Source: Spirochaetaceae bacterium (lineage in GTDB: Bacteria > Spirochaetota > Spirochaetia > Treponematales > Breznakiellaceae). Taken from it: 8,803 bases of DNA. The notes beneath the pieces are model-generated. The model did no database searches. It was not told where the DNA came from and saw only the letters and a list, made by a program, of their open reading frames with translations. The stretch lies in NCBI GenBank assembly GCA_031288215.1, contig JAITRV010000279.1, positions 1 through 8,803 on the forward strand. The letters run 5' to 3'. Both the position numbers and the translations under genes were made by a program. Below are positions 1 to 5,168 of this stretch, one piece after another. How positions within the stretch are numbered: the first letter of the stretch is position 1; every line of letters begins with the position of its first letter.

Positions 1-93
1 CGGCCGGTATCATATCAGGAACGAGGCGCACGCCGAACAGGCGGCGAATGTGCCCTGATCCGGGGCCGCATACTTTATCTTTCCTCCCGGCTC

Positions 94-102
94 TGCTATG
101 AT
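94..102 (+). promoter_or_regulatory. Extended -10 promoter for the M23 gene, probably leaderless
   Basis: TGCTATGAT reads as an extended -10 element (TGn followed by TATGAT, 5 of 6 to TATAAT). Only six bases separate it from the ATG at 109, so initiation at the usual distance would put the first transcribed base at or next to the start codon. No Shine-Dalgarno sequence precedes the ATG. The -35 region is weak (TTTATC at 74-79), which is usual for extended -10 promoters. The thrC gene has the same arrangement. Seen: the motif and spacing. Inferred: promoter activity and leaderless translation. Confidence 0.5.
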
Positions 103-108
103 AGGCCC

Positions 109-1044
109 ATGCGGATAAAAACAGCGCTGGGCGTCAGCCTCTTGCTCTTCGTCGCCGCCTTCCTCTCCGGAGAGCCCCCCGTCCGGCTCGCCGCCATCCC
201 GGAAACCCCCCGGCCCGGAGAACCGGTAACCCTGGGACTGGCGGCCGTCCCGACCGGCCCCTTCCGGGCGGTGCTCCTTGACCGGCGGGGGCAGCGCCTC
301 AGCGCGGCGGCCTTCTTCGACCTCGGCGCCGCCGCCGCCGACGGGCAGGCGGTTCAGGCGGCGATCCTGGCAATCCCCTCCACCGCCGGTTCCGGCCCCG
401 CCCGGATTCTGGCGGAACGCAACGGGAACAGGATCGCCGAAGTCCCCATAACCATCGCCGGGCGGGACTTTGCCTCCGAGGAGATCCCCCTGGATCAGGG
501 GAATACCGCCCTGCGCACCCAGCCGGACCCCCAAAAGACCGCGGAATCCGCGCGCCTGTGGGCGATCATCTCCCGGACCGGCACGGAGATCCTTGCCCCG
601 GCGGCCTTCGTGTCCCCGGTCGCCTCCAACCGGCGGACCAGCTTCTTCGGGGATCGCCGGATTTACCGCTATGCCAACGGTTCCGCCGAAACCGCCATCC
701 ATGCGGGGGTCGATTTCGGCGTCCCCCGGGGTACGGCGGTCCGCGCCTGCGCCCCGGGCCGGGTAGTCCTGGCCGGGCAGCGAATCGTCACGGGAAACTC
801 GGTAATCATCGAGCACCTTCCCGGGGTGTATTCCCTGTACTACCACCTGGACTCCGTCGAGGTCCGGGAGGGGGCTCTGGTAGACGCCGGGACCCTCCTG
901 GGGGCCTCGGGTTCCACGGGGCTCTCCACGGGCCCCCATCTCCACTGGGAAATCCGGGTCGCTGGGGAAAACGCCGATCCCGACGCCTTTACGGCCCGGG
1001 CGGTGCTTGACAAAGCGGCCATTCTGGGTAAACTGGATAATTAA
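109..1044 (+). CDS. Secreted M23-family (LytM-type) metallopeptidase
   Basis: This 311-residue protein is a probable peptidoglycan endopeptidase that cuts wall peptide cross-bridges outside the cytoplasmic membrane. Residues 1-20 form a signal peptide with a hydrophobic core (LLLFVAAFLSG). Residues 25-120 look like a beta-rich, Ig-like N-terminal domain of the type found before many M23 domains. The catalytic domain covers about residues 185-295. It keeps the zinc-site pattern HxxxD (His198, Asp202), the His of YYHLDS (His246), and the HxH pair in GPHLHWEI (His277, His279), so it should be active rather than a degenerate LytM regulator. No SH3 or LysM wall-binding domain is present. The ATG at 109 is the only start that gives an N-terminal signal peptide, although the frame stays open to the window edge and there is no ribosome-binding site; a promoter-like -10 lies just upstream. 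The exact bond cut cannot be told from sequence. Confidence 0.94.
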   Translation: MRIKTALGVSLLLFVAAFLSGEPPVRLAAIPETPRPGEPVTLGLAAVPTGPFRAVLLDRRGQRLSAAAFFDLGAAAADGQAVQAAILAIPSTAGSGPARILAERNGNRIAEVPITIAGRDFASEEIPLDQGNTALRTQPDPQKTAESARLWAIISRTGTEILAPAAFVSPVASNRRTSFFGDRRIYRYANGSAETAIHAGVDFGVPRGTAVRACAPGRVVLAGQRIVTGNSVIIEHLPGVYSLYYHLDSVEVREGALVDAGTLLGASGSTGLSTGPHLHWEIRVAGENADPDAFTARAVLDKAAILGKLDN

Positions 1045-1046
1045 CC

Positions 1047-1092
1047 TTCCCCGAGGGGAACCGGGCGGCCGGCCCGAGATTCGGCCTATTTT
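1047..1092 (+). terminator. Inverted repeats between the M23 gene and rpsU, possible terminator
   Basis: Directly after the M23 stop codon lies a perfect TTCCCC / GGGGAA inverted repeat (1047-1052, 1055-1060). It is followed by GGCCG (1067-1071), which can pair with CGGCC (1082-1086), and then TATTTT. The second hairpin with its short T-rich tail resembles a weak intrinsic terminator. Its palindromic core GGCCGGCC could instead fold on itself, so the active fold is uncertain. It would insulate rpsU from the peptidase gene. Confidence 0.35.
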
Positions 1093-1108
1093 GACCGTTG
1101 AGGAAAGC

Positions 1109-1116
1109 GAGGTGAT
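1109..1116 (+). promoter_or_regulatory. Strong ribosome-binding site that decides the rpsU TTG start
   Basis: GAGGTGAT is a full-length match to the anti-Shine-Dalgarno end of 16S rRNA. GAGG ends eight bases before the TTG at 1121. The only nearby ATG (1115) is followed at once by a TAA stop, so the TTG must be the start. Confidence 0.85.
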
Positions 1117-1120
1117 GTAA

Positions 1121-1324
1121 TTGGCGCATATCATCGTTGATGATAATGAGATGTTGGAAAAGGCAATTAAAAGGTTCAAGCGGATGGTCGAAAAAGAAGG
1201 CATTATCAGGGAATACAAGAAGCGGGAATACTTTGAAAAACCCTCCACCATCTTGAACCGGAAGAAAAAAGCGATTCAGCGGAAATTGCTTAAAAAATCC
1301 CGCAAGGGCCGCGCCGATTATTAG
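1121..1324 (+). CDS. rpsU: 30S ribosomal protein bS21
   Basis: This 67-residue, strongly basic protein matches bS21, the small-subunit protein near the mRNA exit and anti-Shine-Dalgarno region that assists initiation. The N-terminus (MAHIIVDDNEMLEKAIKRF) and the Arg/Lys-rich tail (residues 48-65, including RKKKAIQRKLLKKSRKG) follow the family pattern, and the length is normal. It starts at TTG behind an excellent ribosome-binding site. The gene is visibly richer in A and T than its neighbours, as often seen for highly expressed ribosomal genes in GC-rich genomes. It is not followed by a GatB/YqeY or dnaG gene, a common arrangement elsewhere; here it stands alone before a structured gap. Strong translation by Shine-Dalgarno pairing contrasts with the apparently leaderless neighbours. 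Confidence 0.97.
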   Translation: MAHIIVDDNEMLEKAIKRFKRMVEKEGIIREYKKREYFEKPSTILNRKKKAIQRKLLKKSRKGRADY

Positions 1325-1407
1325 CGGGGCCCCTCCGCCGGCAAAGCCGCCCGGTAAGGGCGCCTGTCCAATGAAGCGGGGGGGGCTGTTTTCTGAGCCG
1401 TGGTCCT

Positions 1408-1435
1408 GAAACGGGCCTTCGGCCCCGGACGTTTC
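1408..1435 (+). repeat. Hairpin in the rpsU-thrC gap
   Basis: GAAACG (1408-1413) pairs perfectly with CGTTTC (1430-1435). Inside this, GGCC pairs with GGCC around a short TTC-containing loop, leaving a five-base bulge on the 3' arm. There is no T-run after it, so it is unlikely to be a simple intrinsic terminator. It could protect the 3' end of the rpsU transcript or be part of a small RNA. Confidence 0.45.
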
Positions 1436-1541
1436 CGTGCCCCCCCCTGCGCTCCGGCCGGTGCCTGCAGGCAGGCGCGTCCTCCGCTACCCCCCACCCA
1501 AAACACTGACCGGCATACCCCCGACGGCAGGGGCCAGGCGT

Positions 1542-1567
1542 GGCAAACTCCCCCAGGGGGTTTTGCC
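1542..1567 (+). terminator. Hairpin upstream of the thrC promoter, possible rpsU terminator
   Basis: GGCAAA (1542-1547) pairs with TTTGCC (1562-1567), and CCC pairs with GGG across a four-base CCAG loop, giving a stem with one mismatch and one G-T pair. A shorter alternative, CCCC-CAG-GGGG followed at once by TTTT (1561-1564), has the form of an intrinsic terminator. It lies just upstream of the inferred thrC promoter (1577-1606). It would therefore act on transcripts coming from rpsU rather than as a thrC attenuator. Confidence 0.45.
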
Positions 1568-1576
1568 CGGTAGGCC

Positions 1577-1606
1577 TTGGCGACGATCCCCGGCATGTGA
1601 TAGGAT
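1577..1606 (+). promoter_or_regulatory. thrC promoter with extended -10, probably leaderless
   Basis: TTGGCG (1577-1582, 4 of 6 to TTGACA), an 18-base spacer, then TGA-TAGGAT (1598-1606) as an extended -10. Six bases separate the -10 from the ATG at 1613, the same spacing as at the M23 gene. No Shine-Dalgarno sequence lies before the ATG. The expected transcription start falls on or beside the start codon. Confidence 0.5.
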
Positions 1607-1612
1607 AGCGCT

Positions 1613-2980
1613 ATGCAGTATTACAGTACCCGAAGCCGGGGAGAGCCGGCGAATTTTGCCGTTGCGGCCTTGACGGGCCTTGCCCCGGACGGGGGGCTGT
1701 TTATTCCCGGGGAGTTGCCCCGGTACCGGGAAACGGTACGGCGTTCCCTGGGGACGATGGATTTCCATGAAACGGCCTTTGAAACCATCCGGCCCTATGT
1801 GTACCCCGAAATTCCCGACGCGGTCCTGGAAGAGCTGGTCCGTTCGGCCTATCCCTTCGGGGCCCCCCTGGTGGGCGTGGGGGACCGGCAGGTGCTGGAA
1901 CTGTTCCACGGCCCCACCGCGGCCTTTAAGGATTTCGGCGCCCGGTTTATGGCCCGGGCCTTTTCCTACCTCCGCCGGGGTGAGGACAAGGACCTGCGGA
2001 TCCTGGTGGCCACCTCCGGGGACACCGGCGGGGCGGTGGCCGACGGCTTTTACGGCATCCCGGGGATTTCGGTGACGGTCCTCTACCCCAAGGGCCGGGT
2101 CACCCCCCTCCAGGAACGGCAGATCGCGGGGCTGGGGGGAAATATCAGCGCCCTGGCGGTGGAAGGGAGCTTTGACGACTGCCAGCGCCTGGTCAAGGCG
2201 GCCTTCGCCGATGAGGCCGTGAAGAAGCGGCTGGTCCTCTCCTCCGCCAATTCGATCAACGTGGCCCGGCTCATCCCCCAGGCGGTCTACTATGCCGCCG
2301 CCGCGGGCAGGGCCTTTGCCGGCCGTATCGACGGCGCCGCGGCGGCCACCCCGGGAAGCACCGCCGCCCCCGGATCGGCGGCTGTGGGGAAGTTCCGCCT
2401 GGTTCCGGACCGGCCCGTCACCTTCTGCGTCCCCTCGGGGAATTTCGGGAACCTCACCGCGGGGCTCTACGCCATGAAGATGGGGGCCCCCATCGGCCTC
2501 TTTATCGCCGCCACCAATATCAACAGGACCGTCCCCGATTACCTGGCCGGCGGGATCTATGAGCCCCGGGCTTCCCAGGCCACCATCTCCAATGCCATGG
2601 ACGTGGGCGCCCCCAGCAATTTCGAACGGATGGCCGCCCACTGGTCTCTGGAGGAACTGCGCCGGGTGATCCGGGGGGTCTGGGTTTCCGATGAGGATAC
2701 CCGGAAGACCATCGCCGGTGTTCATCAGGACCGGGGGTATTTTCTGGATCCCCACGGGGCGGTGGGATGGAAGGCGGCGGACAGCCTGTGGGAGCAGCGG
2801 CTCCTGCCGGAGGGCCCCCTGGGGATTCTGGCGACCGCCCATCCCGCAAAGTTTGCGGAGACCGTCGAGCCCTTGACCGGCCCGGTACCGGTACCGGCGT
2901 CCCTGAGGGAGGCCATGGACCGGACCCCCCAGGCCGCGACCATTCCCGCGGATATTTCCGCGCTGCTGGAGTCTCTTTAG
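1613..2980 (+). CDS. thrC: Threonine synthase
   Basis: This 455-residue PLP enzyme converts O-phosphohomoserine and water to L-threonine and phosphate, the last step of threonine synthesis in the cytoplasm. It begins with the threonine-synthase N-terminal pattern (YYSTRSRG near residue 3, then PDGGLFIP). The PLP lysine is Lys106 in PTAAFKDFGARF. The phosphate-binding TSGDTGGAV is at 134-142 and SGNFGN at 275-280, and the family segment SNAMDVGAPSNFERM follows at 326-340. It is somewhat longer than the E. coli enzyme (428 residues), partly because of a low-complexity Ala/Gly/Ser/Pro insertion at about 238-262. The ATG at 1613 matches the family N-terminus, yet has no ribosome-binding site and sits six bases after a -10 box. 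No other threonine-pathway gene is nearby; ychJ and the GH18 gene follow on the same strand and could share the transcript. Confidence 0.97.
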   Translation: MQYYSTRSRGEPANFAVAALTGLAPDGGLFIPGELPRYRETVRRSLGTMDFHETAFETIRPYVYPEIPDAVLEELVRSAYPFGAPLVGVGDRQVLELFHGPTAAFKDFGARFMARAFSYLRRGEDKDLRILVATSGDTGGAVADGFYGIPGISVTVLYPKGRVTPLQERQIAGLGGNISALAVEGSFDDCQRLVKAAFADEAVKKRLVLSSANSINVARLIPQAVYYAAAAGRAFAGRIDGAAAATPGSTAAPGSAAVGKFRLVPDRPVTFCVPSGNFGNLTAGLYAMKMGAPIGLFIAATNINRTVPDYLAGGIYEPRASQATISNAMDVGAPSNFERMAAHWSLEELRRVIRGVWVSDEDTRKTIAGVHQDRGYFLDPHGAVGWKAADSLWEQRLLPEGPLGILATAHPAKFAETVEPLTGPVPVPASLREAMDRTPQAATIPADISALLESL

Positions 2981-3005
2981 CCGGAGCTATTTGCCGGAGC
3001 TATTT
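2980..3005 (+). repeat. Perfect 13-base tandem duplication after thrC
   Basis: GCCGGAGCTATTT occurs twice in a row (2980-2992 and 2993-3005), the first copy sharing the last base of the thrC stop codon. A further G follows. This looks like a recent slippage duplication. It lengthens the thrC-ychJ spacer and carries no obvious signal. Confidence 0.85.
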
Positions 3006-3045
3006 GATCGAAGCGAAGCGTGTTTCATTGAGAAGGAGCGAGATG

Positions 3046-3537
3046 ATGAAATCCTGTCCATGCGGTTCAGGCCGTTCATATGCCGAATGTTGCGAACCCT
3101 ATATCACCCGGGCGGAGCATCCCCCCACCGCCGAAGCGCTGATGCGCAGCCGGTATTCCGCCTATGTGGAACACGCGGTGGATTATATCGTCGCGACCTG
3201 TTTGAAGCAGGGAAAACAGGATATCGATGAAAAAGCGACCCGGCAATGGAGCGAAAAATCCACCTGGCAGGGGCTCAGGATCCTTTCGGTTTCCAAGGGG
3301 CAGCGGGAGGATACCGAAGGAACCGTGGAGTTTGAAGCCCGGTACGAACAGGAGGGCCGGCAGGAGGTCCATCACGAAGAGGGCCGCTTTAAGAAACAGA
3401 ACGGCCTGTGGTGGTACGAGGACGGGAAGGTAATTCCCCATACCGTGGTCCGATCCGCCCCCAAGGTGGGACGGAACGACCCCTGCCCCTGCGGCAGCGG
3501 GAGAAAATACAAGCACTGCTGCGGCAAAAGCGCTTAA
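3046..3537 (+). CDS. ychJ: YchJ-family protein with N- and C-terminal SEC-C zinc motifs
   Basis: This 163-residue protein has the YchJ (UPF0225) layout. A SEC-C motif lies at the N-terminus (CPCGSGRSYAECC, residues 4-16), a central NTF2-like domain carries the family segment LMRSRYSAYVEHAVDYIVAT, and a second SEC-C motif ends the protein (CPCGSGRKYKHCCG). Each CxC...CC set should bind one zinc ion, as in the SecA tail. The biochemical role of YchJ is not established, and SEC-C motifs are generally linked to binding ribosome- or chaperone-related partners. Two ATGs lie side by side (3043 and 3046). AAGGAG at 3033-3038 is seven bases before the second and only four before the first, so 3046 is preferred; the choice changes one residue. 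It follows thrC by 65 bases and precedes the GH18 gene by 13, which suggests co-transcription with the latter. Confidence 0.92.
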   Translation: MKSCPCGSGRSYAECCEPYITRAEHPPTAEALMRSRYSAYVEHAVDYIVATCLKQGKQDIDEKATRQWSEKSTWQGLRILSVSKGQREDTEGTVEFEARYEQEGRQEVHHEEGRFKKQNGLWWYEDGKVIPHTVVRSAPKVGRNDPCPCGSGRKYKHCCGKSA

Positions 3538-3550
3538 GGGAAGGGCCGCT

Positions 3551-4651
3551 ATGGGAAAAACCGCGGTTACCCCGGGTCCTTTCGTGATCCGGTTGTGCGT
3601 TCTCCTGGTTTTCCTTTGTTTTACCCTGACGCAATGCCGTTCAAGCCCTCCGGTCTTCGTCACGGATGAGCCGGAAGAGACCGGGGAGGAGGCTTCGGAA
3701 GCGGAGGACGGGACCGGCGAGACGGAACTCCTGGAACTGCCGCCCCTTTCGGAGGAACTGCCCGTATCTTCCCTGGGCGAAATTTGGGCCTATCTGATAA
3801 GCGGCCAGGAAGATACCTTAAAGGCCTCATACCCCCTCTCGGACATCGGTTACTTTGGGGCGGAAGTTGACGCCTACGGCCGGCTGACGGGGGTCCCCAA
3901 CCGCCGGAAGATCGCCTTTTTTCCGGGCCGGGTACACCTGGTGGTCTGCTGTAACGGCCGCGCCCTGACCCATTTCTCCCTGGAACCGGGCAGCGCCGTC
4001 AGGACCCGCCTGATTGCCGATCTGCTGGAAGCGGCCCGGTCCTTTGACGGCCTGCAGATCGATTTTGAGAATGTCCCCGCCCGGGACGGCGCCGCCTTCC
4101 GGTCCTTTCTGGCGGAGCTTCGGCAGGGAATGGGGAATAAGCTGTTCACCATTGCCCTTCCCGCCCGGACCCGGACCCTGGCGGATGACGTGTATGACTA
4201 CCGCCGCATCGCCCCCCTGGTGGACCGGATCCTGGTTATGGCCTATGACGAACACTGGTCGACCAGCGCCCCGGGTCCGATTGCCTCCCTGGAGTGGTGC
4301 CGGTCCGTCTCGACCTATTCCCTGGCCGTCATCGGCCCGGAAAAGCTCATCATGGGGCTTCCCTTCTACGGCCGGACCTGGGGCAGCGAAAATACCTTCC
4401 GGGCCTTCTTCCATTCGGGGATCGAACGGATAAAGCGGGAAAACAACGTGACCGAGGTCCGCCGGGAAAAGGGTATCCCTACCTTTACCTACCGGATTCC
4501 CGTTACCGTTACGGTTTACTATGAGGATGAGTATTCCCTTTCCACCCGGATTGAGATGTACCGATCCACAGGCGTCAGGGCAATCGGCTTTTGGTGCCTG
4601 GGCCAGGAAACGCCGGCAATCTGGAGCCTCCTCAGATTGACCCGGGAATAG
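3551..4651 (+). CDS. GH18 (YaaH/SleL-like) glycoside hydrolase, probable lipoprotein
   Basis: This 366-residue protein is a family 18 glycosidase of the YaaH/SleL type, likely acting on GlcNAc-containing glycans such as peptidoglycan outside the cytoplasmic membrane. Residues 14-28 are a hydrophobic export signal ending in LTQC, so Cys29 is a plausible lipidation site; Gln before the Cys is unusual, though spirochaete lipoboxes are relaxed. An acidic, Glu-rich linker follows (about 36-70). The catalytic strand reads FDGLQIDFE (165-173), with Glu173 the expected acid and Asp171 its partner. MAYDEHW (230-236), GLPFYGRTW (269-277) and GFWCLGQE (346-353) match the rest of the barrel. YaaH and SleL usually carry LysM domains; none is seen here, and the lipid anchor may replace them. 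YaaH relatives are known for spore-cortex lysis, so in a non-sporing organism the role is more likely general wall turnover. The ribosome-binding site is weak, and the gene ends before a clear terminator. Confidence 0.92.
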   Translation: MGKTAVTPGPFVIRLCVLLVFLCFTLTQCRSSPPVFVTDEPEETGEEASEAEDGTGETELLELPPLSEELPVSSLGEIWAYLISGQEDTLKASYPLSDIGYFGAEVDAYGRLTGVPNRRKIAFFPGRVHLVVCCNGRALTHFSLEPGSAVRTRLIADLLEAARSFDGLQIDFENVPARDGAAFRSFLAELRQGMGNKLFTIALPARTRTLADDVYDYRRIAPLVDRILVMAYDEHWSTSAPGPIASLEWCRSVSTYSLAVIGPEKLIMGLPFYGRTWGSENTFRAFFHSGIERIKRENNVTEVRREKGIPTFTYRIPVTVTVYYEDEYSLSTRIEMYRSTGVRAIGFWCLGQETPAIWSLLRLTRE

Positions 4652-4690
4652 GGATCGCCCCGGCGATTCCCCCCAAACCAGCCGGGCGAT

Positions 4691-4714
4691 GGGGAACCTC
4701 CCCCTCGTTTTTTT
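4691..4714 (+). terminator. Intrinsic terminator of the GH18 gene
   Basis: GGGGA (4691-4695) and TCCCC (4699-4703) form a five-pair stem with a three-base loop, followed after CTCG by seven T (4708-4714). It is placed as expected for the plus-strand genes that end at 4651. No T-run lies on the other side, so it should not efficiently stop minus-strand transcription from rpn. Confidence 0.7.
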
Positions 4715-4730
4715 GATCCGGGAGAAGGCG

Positions 4731-5168
4731 CTACAAATTCGCCGTCACTTCCGGATCTAAGGCCAAAATACCGGCGATTCTTTCGGCTGACAAGCCCTCT
4801 CTCTTGAGCTTCCGGGCAGCCTCAAGTTTTTCTTGATAGGCTTCCGCCCGCCCTTCTTCCAGCCCTTTTGTCCGGCCCTCTTCCAGTCCTGCTGTCCGGC
4901 CCTCTTCCAGCCCCGCTGTCCGCCCCTCTTCCAGCCCCGCTGTCCGCCCCTCTTCCAGCCCTGCTGTCCGCCCCTCTTCCAGCCCTTTTGTCCGGCCCTC
5001 TTCCAGCCCTTTCTGCCGGGCTTCTTCCCGGGCATATTTTTCTATGGCGCGAAGGTCCTTCCGCCGGATCTCCTTTTCTTCCGCTATCATCCGCCACCGT
5101 TCACTCAAACTCAGCTTTCTCAGGCTTCCGACCACTTTCGTCACTTCGGGATACTGCTCTACCAGCAT
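4731..5168 (-). CDS. Possible internal-start product of rpn (RpnS-like C-terminal protein)
   Basis: An in-frame ATG at codon 204 of the rpn gene (5166-5168) is preceded by AGGAGG with an eight-base spacer, about as good as the gene's own ribosome-binding site. Translation from here would give 145 residues: MLVEQYPEVTKVVGSLRKLS, the coiled coil, all GLEEGR repeats and the C-terminus, but no nuclease domain. In E. coli, rpn genes are reported to make such small in-frame proteins (RpnS) that bind and block the full-length toxic nuclease. What is seen is the start signal. That it is used, and that the product is an antitoxin, is inference. The same bases also encode Glu-Glu-Glu in the long protein, so a chance match is possible. 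Confidence 0.45.
   Translation of the reverse strand: MLVEQYPEVTKVVGSLRKLSLSERWRMIAEEKEIRRKDLRAIEKYAREEARQKGLEEGRTKGLEEGRTAGLEEGRTAGLEEGRTAGLEEGRTAGLEEGRTKGLEEGRAEAYQEKLEAARKLKREGLSAERIAGILALDPEVTANL

Larger units (their letters stand above)
1325..1612 (+). other. Structured, G/C-run-rich gap between rpsU and thrC
   Basis: No convincing gene lies in these 288 bases. The open frames here are Pro/Arg/Gly-rich and look like GC-driven artefacts. The stretch holds runs of G and C (eight G near 1378, eight C near 1440), two clear hairpins (1408-1435 and 1542-1567) and, at its end, the thrC promoter. It may carry the rpsU 3' end and terminator, a small RNA, or a dispersed intergenic repeat. The sequence alone does not decide between these. 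Confidence 0.5.

Noticed and set aside
2..58. Possible 3' end of an upstream plus-strand gene (frame ending at TGA 56-58)
   Set aside because: Only 18 codons are visible, with no recognisable family feature.
10..1251. A 413-codon minus-strand open frame across the M23 gene
   Set aside because: Gly/Pro/Arg-rich translation without recognisable motifs. It lies opposite a gene with a full catalytic motif set and is explained by high GC at third codon positions.
1487..2842. A 451-codon minus-strand open frame opposite thrC
   Set aside because: Its codons mirror thrC and its protein is low-complexity Gly/Pro/His; thrC has all its catalytic motifs.
2767..3045. Longer N-terminus for the YchJ protein
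   Set aside because: The extension overlaps the thrC 3' end, is low-complexity, and bypasses the good ribosome-binding site before MKSCPCGSG.
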